NCBI RefSeq assembly: GCF_013363995.1
Contig: NZ_JABWGO010000013.1
Span: forward strand, 240,060-304,059
Direction: 5' to 3'
Source: Nonomuraea rhodomycinica
GTDB lineage: Bacteria > Actinomycetota > Actinomycetes > Streptosporangiales > Streptosporangiaceae
Length of the DNA stretch: 64,000 nucleotides
The translations under genes were made by a program, and so were the position numbers. Below, in pieces: positions 8,525 through 17,372 of the stretch (the first letter of the stretch is position 1; the number at the start of each line of letters is the position of its first letter). The notes under the pieces were generated by a model. It did no database searches, was not told the origin of the DNA, and saw only the letters and a list, made by a program, of their open reading frames with translations.

Positions 8525-10324
8525 TCAGGGCGTGACCACGGGGAAGTCCGGCATGGCGTCGTCCAGGAGCGCCACCAGGCGGCGCAGCGCCCCGACGTCG
8601 CCCTCCCGCTCGACCCCCTCCGCCCCCTTGCCGCAGAACAGCGCGACGAGCTGCTGCCTGGTCAGCCGCAGTGTGAGGTCCACCGGCCCGTCCGGCGGGT
8701 CCTGCTGCTGGACGAGCGCGCCGTTCGAGAGCGTCGTGCGGTGGCGCTCCCCCAGGTCGGTCAGGTGCCAGTCGATCGACAGGCTCTCGTTCCAGGCGCG
8801 CGGCCCGTGGAGCCGGACGGCGACCGAGTCGAAGATCCGTTCCACGGGGAGCGCCGCGACCAGGTCCGGGCACGGCGCGGCGGGCACCGCGGGCACGATC
8901 CCGTCGGCCAGCTCCAGCGCCCCCGTCAGGTAGACGTTGCGCCAGGTGGCGTTCTCCGCCCCGTGGCCGAGCCGGGTGTAGACCTCGGCGAGCAGGTCCC
9001 GCGCCTCCTTGTTGCCCTCGTCGGCGAAGACGGCGTGGTTGAGGAGCTGCGCCGCGAAGCGCAGGTCGCCCTGGCCGATGTAGCCGCGCGCGAACTCCAC
9101 CACGGCGCCCCCTCCCCCCAGGCACTTGACGTAGCGGACGGCGCTCTCGCGCGGCGGGTGCTCCCACAGGTGCGCCGGGTTGCCGTCGAACCAGCCGAGG
9201 TAGCGCTGGCAGACGGCCCTGACCTGCTGGCTGAGCGCGCCGTGGTAGCCGCGCGCCTGCCACGCCTCCTCCAGTTCGGGCGGCAGCGGGAGCGTCTCGG
9301 CGATCTCGGACGCGGTGAGCCCCTTGTTCATCAGGCGCACGGTCTGGTCGTGCAGGTACGTGTGCAGGTCCCGCCGCCGGGTCAGCAGCCGTACGACGTC
9401 GTCCGCGCCCCAGACGGGCCAGTGGTGGGAGGCGAGCGCGACCTCGGCCCGGCCGGCGAACAGCGTGATCGTCTCGGTCAGGCGGCGGGCCCAGGCCCGG
9501 GGGTCGCGGACCGCCGCCCCGTGCAGCGGCAGCAGGTCGTGCTGGTCGCGGGTGAGGTTCTCGGCCAGGAAGAGGGCGCGGCGGCCGGGGAGCAGGAAGG
9601 TCATCTGCGCGGGATCACCCGGCCCGGCCATGAGCTGGAACTCCATCGGCACGCCGTCCACGACCTCCTCCTGGCCCGTACGGGTGACGGTGACCGTGGG
9701 CGGGATCAGCGAGATCGCGCCCGTGGAGGCGGCCGGGCCGAGGCCCGCGCCGATCTGGCCGAGCGGTGAGCGTTCGAGTGCCTGGCCGTAGGTGTAGACC
9801 GAGCGGCGCGTCACGGCGGCGCGGGCGTGCACGCGCTCGCAGACCGCGTGCTCCATGAACCCGGCCGGCGCGAGGATGGGCACGCCGCCGCCCGTGACGC
9901 CGCGCACGCCGCCGAAGTGGTCCACGTGGGAGTGCGTGTAGAGGACGCCGGTGACCGGGCGGTCGCCGCGGTGCGCCCGGTACAGGCCGAGCGCCGCCGC
10001 CGCGCACTCGACCGAGCCGAGCGGGTCGACGACCACGACGCCGGTGTCGCCCTCGACGAGCGTCATGTTCGACAGGTCGAGCCCGCGCACCTGATAGACG
10101 CCCTCGGTCACCTCGTACAGCCCCTGCTGGGCGCAGAGCCGGCTCTCGCGCCACAGCCCGGGATGCGCGGTGCCGGGGCACTCCTCCTGGAGGAAGGCGT
10201 AGGAGCCGCCGTCCCAGACGACTCGGTTGTCGGCGTTCCTGATCACCGCCGGGTCGAGCCGCGCGACGAGCCCGCGTGCGGCGTCGCCGTGGTCGCTCCG
10301 CTCACCGGGTGGAAGGTTGGACAT
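8525..10324 (-). CDS. Metallo-beta-lactamase-fold alkyl sulfatase
   Basis: Predicted to cleave alkyl sulfate esters such as dodecyl sulfate, releasing alcohol and sulfate. The protein (about 599 aa) has a zinc-binding THSHVDHFGG motif near residues 130-140, then the all-alpha alkyl-sulfatase dimerisation domain and a C-terminal SCP2-like sterol/lipid carrier domain (about 475-595, ending in DDAMPDFPVVTP). No signal peptide is seen, unlike secreted SdsA1. Three in-frame ATGs (10345, 10336, 10324) are possible; 10324 is chosen because only it has a purine-rich AGGGGAG tract upstream, though at short spacing. It is divergent from the HAD phosphatase gene. Confidence 0.85.
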   Translation of the reverse strand: MSNLPPGERSDHGDAARGLVARLDPAVIRNADNRVVWDGGSYAFLQEECPGTAHPGLWRESRLCAQQGLYEVTEGVYQVRGLDLSNMTLVEGDTGVVVVDPLGSVECAAAALGLYRAHRGDRPVTGVLYTHSHVDHFGGVRGVTGGGVPILAPAGFMEHAVCERVHARAAVTRRSVYTYGQALERSPLGQIGAGLGPAASTGAISLIPPTVTVTRTGQEEVVDGVPMEFQLMAGPGDPAQMTFLLPGRRALFLAENLTRDQHDLLPLHGAAVRDPRAWARRLTETITLFAGRAEVALASHHWPVWGADDVVRLLTRRRDLHTYLHDQTVRLMNKGLTASEIAETLPLPPELEEAWQARGYHGALSQQVRAVCQRYLGWFDGNPAHLWEHPPRESAVRYVKCLGGGGAVVEFARGYIGQGDLRFAAQLLNHAVFADEGNKEARDLLAEVYTRLGHGAENATWRNVYLTGALELADGIVPAVPAAPCPDLVAALPVERIFDSVAVRLHGPRAWNESLSIDWHLTDLGERHRTTLSNGALVQQQDPPDGPVDLTLRLTRQQLVALFCGKGAEGVEREGDVGALRRLVALLDDAMPDFPVVTP

Positions 10325-10461
10325 GCTCCCCTGCATGCCCGTCATCCGGTACGGACACGGTCAATAGAGTCTGGCAATACGGACAAACCCCTACCGGCGG
10401 CGGGGGTCCGCGACGCGATGTGATTGGCTGGAGACCGACTGATCGTCTGGAGGGTTTCGCG

Positions 10462-11103
10462 GTGGAAGCGTGCGTGTTCGACCTCGACGGCGTGCTCGTC
10501 GACTCCGAACCGGTATGGGAGGAGGTGCGCCGGGCGTACGTCGCCGACCACGGCGGCACCTGGCGCCCGGAGACGCAGTCCCGGCTCATGGGCATGAGCA
10601 CCCAGGAGTGGGCCGCGTACCTGCACGAGCTCGGCGTCCCCCTGCCGCCGGAGGAGATCGCCCGGCAGGTGGTGGACGCCATGGCCGCGCGCTACCGCGA
10701 GGCCATCCCGTTCATGCCCGCCGCCCGTGCGGCCGTCCGGCGGCTGGCCGAGCGCCACACCCTCGGGCTGGCCAGCTCCTCGCCCCGCAGGCTGATCGAC
10801 GTCGTCCTGGACGCCGCCGGGCTCGACGACTGCTTCGCCGCCACGGTCTCCACCGAGGAGGTGCCCCGGGGCAAGCCCGCGCCGGACGGCTACCTGGAGG
10901 CGGCCGCGCGCCTCGGCGTCGATCCGCGCGCCTGCGTGGCCGTGGAGGACTCCAGCAACGGGCTGCGCTCGGCGTACGCGGCCGGGATGCGGGTCGTCGC
11001 GGTGCCGCACCCCCGCTACCCGCCCGCGCCCGACGCCCTCGAACTGGCCTGGCTCGTCATCGACGACCTGGACGGACTCACCCCGGAGACCCTGGAGCAG
11101 TGA
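10462..11103 (+). CDS. HAD-IA family hydrolase (beta-phosphoglucomutase-like)
   Basis: 213-aa cytosolic phosphatase or phosphomutase. It has HAD motif I DLDGVLVDSE at residues 6-15, motif II SSSP near 110, motif III Lys in RGKPAPDGY and motif IV VEDSSNG. The inserted helical cap after motif I is the type seen in beta-phosphoglucomutases and sugar phosphatases. The GTG at 10462 is chosen because GGAGG lies 8 bp upstream and motif I falls right behind it; longer in-frame starts run into the divergent sulfatase gene. Exact substrate cannot be read. Confidence 0.85.
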   Translation: MEACVFDLDGVLVDSEPVWEEVRRAYVADHGGTWRPETQSRLMGMSTQEWAAYLHELGVPLPPEEIARQVVDAMAARYREAIPFMPAARAAVRRLAERHTLGLASSSPRRLIDVVLDAAGLDDCFAATVSTEEVPRGKPAPDGYLEAAARLGVDPRACVAVEDSSNGLRSAYAAGMRVVAVPHPRYPPAPDALELAWLVIDDLDGLTPETLEQ

Positions 11104-11155
11104 CCAGCCCCTCTGCGGCCCCGTCCCGCCCTCGTCCCGCGGAGGTCTCCCGCCC

Positions 11156-11659
11156 ATGACGCGCTCCCCGGCCCTGGTCCGTCCCAGGACCGACGACGAC
11201 CTCCCCGCCTGCGTGCGGGCGCTGGCGGAGGTCCACGCCGCCGACCGCTACCCCGTGGACTGGCCCGCCGACCCCGCCGGCTGGCTCACGCCCGACGACC
11301 TCGCCCGGGCGTGGGTGGCCGTGGACGACGACGGACGCACCGTGCTCGGCCACGTCGGCCTCACCCGCCCGGACCCGCACGTCACGCGGCTCGTCGGCGT
11401 CAGCGTCAGCGCCGTCGTGTCCCGCCTGTTCGTCGTCCCGCGCGCCCGCGGCCGGAGCGTCGCCGCGGGCCTGCTCGCCGCCGCCCGCGCCGCGTACCCC
11501 TCCGACGGCCCGCCCCTGACGCTGGAGGTCTCCAGCGAGGGCCGCGCCGCGATCGCCTTCTACGAACGCCACGGCTGGCGGCGCGTCACCAGCAGCCGAG
11601 GCGACTGGCTGAACGCCGCCGGCGAGTTCGCCCTGCTCCACCACTACGTGAGCCCGTAG
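11156..11659 (+). CDS. GNAT family N-acetyltransferase
   Basis: 167-aa acetyl-CoA-dependent acyltransferase. The core shows the beta4/A-motif region SRLFVVPRARGRSVAAGLL (about residues 96-114) with an R-x-x-R/G-x-S/A pyrophosphate-binding loop. It is followed by AIAFYERHGWRR, the typical C-terminal GNAT strand and helix. The ATG follows GGAGG by about 10 bp, and the gene lies 52 bp behind the HAD gene, so both may be co-transcribed. The acceptor could be an amine, amino acid or drug; nothing here decides it. Confidence 0.85.
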   Translation: MTRSPALVRPRTDDDLPACVRALAEVHAADRYPVDWPADPAGWLTPDDLARAWVAVDDDGRTVLGHVGLTRPDPHVTRLVGVSVSAVVSRLFVVPRARGRSVAAGLLAAARAAYPSDGPPLTLEVSSEGRAAIAFYERHGWRRVTSSRGDWLNAAGEFALLHHYVSP

Positions 11660-11717
11660 GAGCCACCCGAGCCCCCGGGCACGGCCATGCGAACCCTGGG
11701 GATAAGCTCTGGAAATC

Positions 11718-12653
11718 GTGCGTGACATCACGGTTTTCAGCGGCTCGGCCCACCCGCAGCTCGCCGAGGAGATCTGCGCCCACCTCGGGACCCCGCTCCA
11801 CCCGGTGGCGATCAACCGCTTCGCGAACGACGTGCTGGAGGTCCAGCTCCAGGCCAACTGCCGCGAACGGGACGTCTTCCTCATCCAGCCGCTCGTGCCG
11901 CCGGTGCAGGAGCACCTGGTCGAGCTGCTGCTGATGCTCGACGCCGCCCGCGGCGCCTCGGCCGCCCGCACCACCGTGGTCCTCCCGCACTATGCATTCG
12001 CCCGCAGCGACAAGAAGGACGCCCCCCGCATCTCGATCGGGGCCCGGCTCGTCGCCGACCTCATGGTGACGGCCGGCGCCAACAGGGTGCTCGCCATGAC
12101 CCTCCACTCGCCGCAGGTCCACGGCTTCTTCAGCGTGCCCGTCGACCACCTGCACGCGCTGCGGGAGCTGGCGAACCACTTCCGGCAGTACGACCTGTCC
12201 AACACCGTCGTCGTCTCCCCCGACCTGGGCAACGCCAAGGAGGCCGCGGCCTTCGCCCGGCTGCTCGGCACCGGGGTCGCGATGGGCGCCAAGCAGCGCT
12301 TCAGCGACGACCGCGTGGTGATCAGCTCGGTCATCGGCGACGTCGCCGGCAAGGACGTGATCATCCTGGACGACGAGATCGCCAAGGGCAGCACGGTCAT
12401 CGAGCTGCTCGACCGGCTCCGGGAGCGCGGCGTCAACTCGGTGCGCGTGGCCTGCACGCACGGTCTGTTCTCCGGCGGGGCGATCGAGCGGCTGAGCGCG
12501 CTGCCCGAGGTCATGGAGATCGTCTGCACCAACACCGTCCCGCCGCCCGGGCCGAGCGGCAAGCTCACGGTCCTGTCGATCGCGCCGGCCCTGGCCGAGG
12601 CCATGCGCCGCATCCATGACGGCGAGTCGGTGAGCGCCCTGTTCAGCACCTGA
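11718..12653 (+). CDS. prs: Ribose-phosphate pyrophosphokinase
   Basis: Makes PRPP from ribose 5-phosphate and ATP for nucleotide salvage and synthesis. The 311-aa protein keeps the family layout: FSGSAHPQLAEEI near the N-terminus, the flexible loop YAFARSDKKD near 93-102, TLHSPQVHGFF near 128-138 and the PRPP loop DDEIAKGST near 216-224. That loop departs from the usual DDMIDTGGT form, so this is probably a divergent second paralogue, not the housekeeping enzyme next to glmU. The GTG start at 11718 has only a weak ribosome site. It is convergent with the adenosine deaminase/nucleoside hydrolase unit, whose free bases would need PRPP for re-use. Confidence 0.88.
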   Translation: MRDITVFSGSAHPQLAEEICAHLGTPLHPVAINRFANDVLEVQLQANCRERDVFLIQPLVPPVQEHLVELLLMLDAARGASAARTTVVLPHYAFARSDKKDAPRISIGARLVADLMVTAGANRVLAMTLHSPQVHGFFSVPVDHLHALRELANHFRQYDLSNTVVVSPDLGNAKEAAAFARLLGTGVAMGAKQRFSDDRVVISSVIGDVAGKDVIILDDEIAKGSTVIELLDRLRERGVNSVRVACTHGLFSGGAIERLSALPEVMEIVCTNTVPPPGPSGKLTVLSIAPALAEAMRRIHDGESVSALFST

Positions 12654-12681
12654 CGCGCGGAGCGGGTCCTGGCGGAGTCGT

Positions 12682-13653
12682 TCACGGCGCCCGGTCGTGC
12701 GGCCGGGCGGCCGGGTCCGCGAACGCCGCGCCGGCCGCGTGGGCCTGCGCCAGCCGCTCCTGTCCGGCGGACCAGCGCAGGCGCGCGAACTCGCGCGCGA
12801 GGGTGGTCGCCGAGGTGGTGCGCGTGTCGGTGCTGACGGTGACCGCGAGCCCTTCGGCCAGGAGCCGGGTCGCGGGGTGCGCCCCCAGGCTGCGGACCGC
12901 GCCCGTCTGGACGTTGCTGGTCGGGCACATCTCCAGGGCGATGGCGTCGCGCCGCAGCCGCTCCAGCAGCGCGCCGTCGCTCGCGCATCGGACGCCGTGG
13001 CCGATCCGGCGCGCCCCGAGCACGTCGAGCGCCTCCCACACGCCGGCCGGCCCGGCGGCCTCGCCGGCGTGGACCGTGCACGGGAGTCCCGCCCGGTGGG
13101 CGAGGTCGAACGCGGGGCGGTGCGGCTCGGCCCCGTGGAGCCGCTCGTCGCCGGCGAGGTCGAGCCCGGCCACCTCGTCGCGGTGCCGCAGCGCCGTCTC
13201 GGCCACGGCGAGGCTCTCGTCGGGCGTCTGGTGGCGCAGGCAGCACAGCAGCAACCCGGTGCGCACGCCGGTGGCCTGACGCCCCGCCGCGAGCCCGCCG
13301 GAGACCGCCCGGACCGCCTCGTCCATGCTCATGCCCCGGCGGGTGTGGAGCTGGGGCGCGAAGCGGGCCTCGCCGTACACCACGCCGTCGGCGTGCCAGT
13401 CCTCGACCAGCTCGCGGGCCGCCCGGTGCAGGGCGTCGGGCGTCTGGAGCACCGCGAGCGGCACGTCGATGTAGGTGAGGAACCGGCTGAGGCTGCCGCA
13501 GCGGGGCGGCGCGGTGACCAGGCGCTCGACGGGGAAGGGCAGGACGATGCCCTGGCCGCCGGCCAGGTCGGCGACCGTGCCGGGGCGCACCGAGCCGTCG
13601 AGATGGCAGTGCAGCTCGTAACGCGGCACGGGTGAAGGGGTCCGGGAGCTCAT
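12682..13653 (-). CDS. add: Adenosine deaminase
   Basis: Deaminates (deoxy)adenosine to (deoxy)inosine. The 323-aa TIM-barrel protein has the zinc ligands HCHLDGS (His15/His17 region), the catalytic VHAGE (Glu) near 200, the GHGVR histidine and the STDTRTTSATT segment in place of the more common NTDDP. This variant ending is usual in actinobacterial deaminases. The start overlaps the nucleoside hydrolase stop by ATGA (13650-13653), so the two are translated as a coupled pair. Inosine made here is a natural substrate of the neighbouring hydrolase. Likely under control of the LacI regulator upstream. Confidence 0.92.
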   Translation of the reverse strand: MSSRTPSPVPRYELHCHLDGSVRPGTVADLAGGQGIVLPFPVERLVTAPPRCGSLSRFLTYIDVPLAVLQTPDALHRAARELVEDWHADGVVYGEARFAPQLHTRRGMSMDEAVRAVSGGLAAGRQATGVRTGLLLCCLRHQTPDESLAVAETALRHRDEVAGLDLAGDERLHGAEPHRPAFDLAHRAGLPCTVHAGEAAGPAGVWEALDVLGARRIGHGVRCASDGALLERLRRDAIALEMCPTSNVQTGAVRSLGAHPATRLLAEGLAVTVSTDTRTTSATTLAREFARLRWSAGQERLAQAHAAGAAFADPAARPHDRAP

Positions 13654-14690
13654 CGCGGTCCCTCCGGCCCGGAGCCGGACGGGACCGAGGAGGCCGGCAG
13701 GACCGACGAGCCCGGCAGGACCGACGAGCCCGGCGAGACCGACGAGGCGGGCGTACGGGCGCAGGTGTCGAAGAGCAGTTCCTTGAAGCCGCGCTCGCTG
13801 ACCCGCCGGACCAGCGTCAGGTTGGGCGGCGGAGCGGTACGCCTGCGGTCGATGACGAGCTGGCCGCGGGTCTCCTCGCCCAGGGCGACGTCCACGTGCG
13901 CGCGTTCCTGTTCGACGACCAGGTCGGGGCGCAGTGCCACCGCCATGGCGACCGGGTCGGGCAGGTCGTACCCGGGCAGGCCGGTGACGTCGCGGGCCCA
14001 GTCGGCGACGGCCCGGTTGACGCGGTGGGCGAAGGTCGCCATGGGCGTGCCGAGCCGCTCCAGCCTGAGCTGGTCCTCGGGCGTCATGACGGCGTCCTTG
14101 CGGGAGACGTCCCAACCGATCCAGGTCACCCTGTCCGGCGTGGCCGCCTCCAGGACCACCCGGGCGGCCTCGGGGTCGGCCCAGACGTTGTACTCGGCGG
14201 TGGGCGAGATGTTGCCGCGCAGGTCCGCGGCTCCGGCCATGCAGTACACGTGCCGGTACCGGCTCAGCAGGTCACGGTCGCGGAGCAGCGCGACGGCGAC
14301 GTTGGTGAGGGGGCCCAGCGTGACCAGGGTCAGCTCGCCGGGCTCCCGGCGCGGACGGGTCAGCAGCACCTCGACCGCGTGCTCCTCCTCGGCGACCCAC
14401 TCCGGGTCGGGCAGCCCGATGTCGCCCATCCCGTCCTGGCCGTGGACATGCTGTGCGGTGGACGGTGTACGGACCAGCGGGCGATCGCACCCGGGATGGA
14501 CGGGGACGTCGCCGCGCCCGGCCGTCTCCAGCGAGACGAGCGCGTTGCGGGTGGCGGTCGCCACGGGCACGTTGCCCGCCACGGTGGTCACGGCGCGCAC
14601 GTCGCCGAGGTCGCCGGCGGCGGCCAGGAGCAGCGCCACCGCGTCGTCGGAACCCGTGTCGGTGTCGACGATCAACGGGATGCCCGGCAT
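13650..14690 (-). CDS. Inosine/uridine-preferring nucleoside hydrolase
   Basis: Hydrolyses ribonucleosides to ribose and base. The 346-aa protein begins with the calcium-binding signature DTDTGSDDA at residues 9-17 and keeps the NVPVATATRNA and EYNVWADPEAA blocks of the IU-nucleoside hydrolase family. The ATG at 14690 has an AGGAGG site. The last 30 residues are a Ser/Pro-rich tail built from a six-residue repeat (SSVLPG), encoded by an 18-bp tandem array and unlikely to be part of the fold. First gene of the operon with adenosine deaminase, divergent from LacI. Confidence 0.9.
   Translation of the reverse strand: MPGIPLIVDTDTGSDDAVALLLAAAGDLGDVRAVTTVAGNVPVATATRNALVSLETAGRGDVPVHPGCDRPLVRTPSTAQHVHGQDGMGDIGLPDPEWVAEEEHAVEVLLTRPRREPGELTLVTLGPLTNVAVALLRDRDLLSRYRHVYCMAGAADLRGNISPTAEYNVWADPEAARVVLEAATPDRVTWIGWDVSRKDAVMTPEDQLRLERLGTPMATFAHRVNRAVADWARDVTGLPGYDLPDPVAMAVALRPDLVVEQERAHVDVALGEETRGQLVIDRRRTAPPPNLTLVRRVSERGFKELLFDTCARTPASSVSPGSSVLPGSSVLPASSVPSGSGPEGPR
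13683..13753. repeat. 18-bp in-frame tandem repeat in nucleoside hydrolase tail
   Basis: Four units starting at 13683, 13701, 13719 and 13737, variants of gaccgacgagcccggcag. The unit adds six residues per copy to the C-terminal tail, so copy-number change would keep the frame. Confidence 0.85.
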
Positions 14691-14710
14691 GCCTGCCTCC
14701 TCTCCTTCGA

Positions 14711-14750
14711 GGGTCTAATCGTTTAGACCCTGCTATCTAAACGATTAGAT
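14711..14750. promoter_or_regulatory. Twin LacI-type operators between nucleoside hydrolase and lacI
   Basis: Two palindromes fill the divergent intergenic region. Site 1 is GGGTCTAA-TCGT-TTAGACCC (14711-14730). Site 2 is ATCTAA-ACGA-TTAGAT (14735-14750). The cores TCTAATCGTTTAGA and TCTAAACGATTAGA are exact reverse complements of each other. A-C-G-centred sites of this kind are typical of LacI/GalR regulators. They can repress both divergent promoters and the regulator's own gene. Confidence 0.85.
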
Positions 14751-14768
14751 ACGATGATGTAAACCGTC

Positions 14769-15773
14769 ATGACGAAACGCGCGGACAAGCCGATCACGTT
14801 GGCCGACGTGGCCCGCAGGGCCGGGACCTCCACGGCCGTGGTGAGCTACGTCATCAACGACGGGCCCCGTCCCGTCGCCGCCGCGACCCGCGAGCGCGTC
14901 CTCGCCGCGGCGGCCGAGCTCGGTTACCGTCCCAACCGCATCGCCCGGGCGCTGCGCTCCCGCACCACGGGCGTCGTCGGGCTGGTGCTGGCCGACGCCT
15001 CCAACCCGTACTTCGCCGCCCTGGCGCGGCACGTCGAGCAGGCGCTGGAGAGGCGCGAGCGGCTCACGCTGATCGGCAACGCCGGCTACTCGGCGGACCG
15101 CCAGCGCGACCTCGTCGACCGCTTCCTCGCCGCCCAGGTCGACGGGCTGGTGATCGTCTCCGCCGAGGGCGGCGACGACGTGACGGACCTGGCGCAGGCC
15201 GCGGGGGTGCCCGCCGTGTACGTCCACCACGGCCCGTCCGACGGGCGCGCCCGGGTCGTCGGGGCCGACAACCACGACGCCGTACGGGAGGCCGTCGCCC
15301 ACCTGCGCGGGCACGGGCACCGGCACATCGCCTTCCTGGGCGGCCCGCACGACGCGGGGCCCGTGGCGGATCGCCGGACGGCGTGGCGGGCGGCCGTCGC
15401 CGACGACCCCTGGGCCGCGCTCCTGCGGTGCGACTACTCGCGCGCCGCCGCCCACTCCCTGACCCGCCGCCTCGCCGCCGGCGACGCCCTGCCACGCGCC
15501 CTCATCACCGCCACCGACGAGCAGGCCATCGGGGTCCTGTCAGGGGCGTGGGCGAGCGGGGTCGCCGTCCCCGGCCGGCTCGCCGTGATCAGCCTCGACG
15601 GCACCCCGGAGAGCGCCCACACCGCCCCGGCCCTGACGGTCACCCGGCAACCGCTGGAGGCCATGGCGGAGCAGGCGGTCGAGCTGCTGTCCGGCCGGGA
15701 CCCCGGCGCGCCGGCCGCGCACGCACCCCTGGTGATCAGGCGTAGCTGCGGCTGCGACGGCGATCAGGACTGA
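14769..15773 (+). CDS. LacI family transcriptional regulator
   Basis: 334-aa repressor. Residues 9-30 form the LacI helix-turn-helix (TLADVARRAGTSTAVVSYVI), followed by the hinge helix (PNRIARALRSRTTGVVGLVL) and a periplasmic-binding-protein-like sensor domain. The effector is probably a nucleoside, base or ribose derivative, inferred from the divergent adenosine deaminase/nucleoside hydrolase operon and the twin operators in between. The start codon lies 19 bp after the second palindrome and lacks a Shine-Dalgarno sequence, so a leaderless or near-leaderless transcript is possible. Confidence 0.92.
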   Translation: MTKRADKPITLADVARRAGTSTAVVSYVINDGPRPVAAATRERVLAAAAELGYRPNRIARALRSRTTGVVGLVLADASNPYFAALARHVEQALERRERLTLIGNAGYSADRQRDLVDRFLAAQVDGLVIVSAEGGDDVTDLAQAAGVPAVYVHHGPSDGRARVVGADNHDAVREAVAHLRGHGHRHIAFLGGPHDAGPVADRRTAWRAAVADDPWAALLRCDYSRAAAHSLTRRLAAGDALPRALITATDEQAIGVLSGAWASGVAVPGRLAVISLDGTPESAHTAPALTVTRQPLEAMAEQAVELLSGRDPGAPAAHAPLVIRRSCGCDGDQD

Positions 15774-15797
15774 CCGTCCCCGCCACGCGATGACCGC

Positions 15798-17372
15798 TCA
15801 TCCGCGTGTGCCGCCCGCCGCCGGCGCGCTCGCCCGGGTCTTCGCCCAGGCGCGGCGCATGCCCTCGGCCAGGACGTCCACGTCCGGGCAGGCGCGCCGG
15901 TCGGCGAGCACCGTCAGGCCGAGCCGCCCCCGGTACGACAGCGCCGCCACCGTGAGCGTCAGGTTGCCGGTGATCCCGGTGACCGGCACGGCGTCCAGCA
16001 CCTGGGCGCCGAGCAGGTAGAGGGGCCGCTCCGGGCCGGGGACGTTCGAGACCTGGAAGTTCATGGACCGCTGCCGGCCCTCCAGGTCCAGGCCGAGCGC
16101 CGACAGGCCGCCCAGCAGCCCGTACATCACCGTGGACACCTCCCGCGACAGGGGCTGCGCGGCCTTGGCCGCACGGGTCGCGGCGGCCACGAGGGTGAGC
16201 CGTCGCACCGGATCCGGCTCCCCGACCGGCAGGCGGCAGTACAGGGCGCCGACCACGTTGCCGAGGTCGCGCGACCGTCCGGGGTCCCGGATCGTCGCCG
16301 GGACCACGACGCTCAGCTCCAGGCCGTCCACGGGCTCGCCGCGGCCGAGCAGCAGGTCGCGCACCCCGCCCATGACGGTCGCGAGAACCACGTCGTTGAC
16401 CGTGGCCCCGTGGGCGTGCGCCACCCGCCGGGCCTCGTCCAGCCCGAGCCGCACGACACGCAGCAGGCGGCCCTGTCCGCCGGTGGATGCGTTGAGCGAG
16501 GTGCGAGGGGCGACGTTCAGGGCCGACAGGACGCCCGCCGCGGCCGAGACCGTGCCGTGGAGTGTCCGGAGGGAGCCGGCCGGATCGGCCAGGACGGCCG
16601 CGGTCCGCGACAGGCGGTGGCGGGCGTTGCCCAGGAACAGCTCCAGGGCGGAGGGCGGCGGCGCCGGACGCCAGGCCGAAGCCGGCGGATCGGGCTCCTG
16701 GGGGTCGGCGTCGAGGAAGGCGGCGGCCAGCGCCACCGCGGCCAGGCCGTCCACGAGCGCGTGGTGCACCCGGAACAGCAGCCCGACGCGGGTGACGGCG
16801 GGCCCCGCAGGCGCGGCGGGCCCCGCAGGCGCGGCGGGGTCAGCGGGCTCGGCAGGTTCGGCAGGTTCCGCAGGGTCGGCAGGTTCTGCAGGTCCCGCAG
16901 GTTCCGCAGGTTCGGCGGGGTCGGCGGGGGCGCTCGTGAGGCCGGTCAGCAGCCGCAGGTCCCACAACGGGCGCGACCGGTCCAGCGGGTCGCGGAGCAG
17001 CCGTTCCGCCGTCTCCAGCAGGGCCGCCTCGTCCCCCGGCGCCGCGACCCGCGCCGTCCGTACGTGGTGGGCGATCGCGAAGCCGGGATCGTCCACCCAC
17101 AGCGGCGGCCCGCACAGCGGCGGCGCGTCCCGCAGCACCTGCCGTAACTCCGGCACCCGGACCAGCCGCCGCTCCAGCCGCTCCCGGATCGCGCCGAGCG
17201 CCAGGTCACCGCGCTCGTCCAGCAGCGGGCCCGCCTCCACCACGCACAGTCCGGCGACGTGCTGCGGCGCCGACGGCCGCTCCAGGCGCAGCATCGCCAG
17301 GTCCACCGCCGACAGCCTGCGACATCCCGTCCCGTCCGCGTTCGACGGGCTGCGACGCACCGCTCCGTCCAC
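15798..17372 (-). CDS. WS/DGAT-type acyltransferase with proline-alanine insert
   Basis: Bifunctional wax ester synthase/diacylglycerol acyltransferase family, making storage triacylglycerols or wax esters from acyl-CoA. It carries the catalytic HHxxxDG motif (VHHALVDG) and the ND motif (ATVNDVVLA) plus the C-terminal SNVPGPERPLYLLGA block. A segment of about 45 residues made only of Pro, Ala, Glu, Asp and Gly interrupts the protein just before the catalytic motif. The GTG at 17372 (524 aa) is preferred because the family normally opens a few residues before RLSAVDLAMLRLE and GAGG lies upstream; longer starts run into the divergent SDR. Family certain, substrate preference not. Confidence 0.88.
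   Translation of the reverse strand: MDGAVRRSPSNADGTGCRRLSAVDLAMLRLERPSAPQHVAGLCVVEAGPLLDERGDLALGAIRERLERRLVRVPELRQVLRDAPPLCGPPLWVDDPGFAIAHHVRTARVAAPGDEAALLETAERLLRDPLDRSRPLWDLRLLTGLTSAPADPAEPAEPAGPAEPADPAEPAEPAEPADPAAPAGPAAPAGPAVTRVGLLFRVHHALVDGLAAVALAAAFLDADPQEPDPPASAWRPAPPPSALELFLGNARHRLSRTAAVLADPAGSLRTLHGTVSAAAGVLSALNVAPRTSLNASTGGQGRLLRVVRLGLDEARRVAHAHGATVNDVVLATVMGGVRDLLLGRGEPVDGLELSVVVPATIRDPGRSRDLGNVVGALYCRLPVGEPDPVRRLTLVAAATRAAKAAQPLSREVSTVMYGLLGGLSALGLDLEGRQRSMNFQVSNVPGPERPLYLLGAQVLDAVPVTGITGNLTLTVAALSYRGRLGLTVLADRRACPDVDVLAEGMRRAWAKTRASAPAAGGTRG
16801..16929. repeat. 9-bp repeat array encoding Pro/Ala/Glu insert
   Basis: About 13 degenerate 9-bp units around gcaggttcg/gcaggttcc, changing to gcaggcgcggcgggcccc towards 16801. 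They encode the three-residue periodic insert just before the acyltransferase catalytic histidines. Confidence 0.75.
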
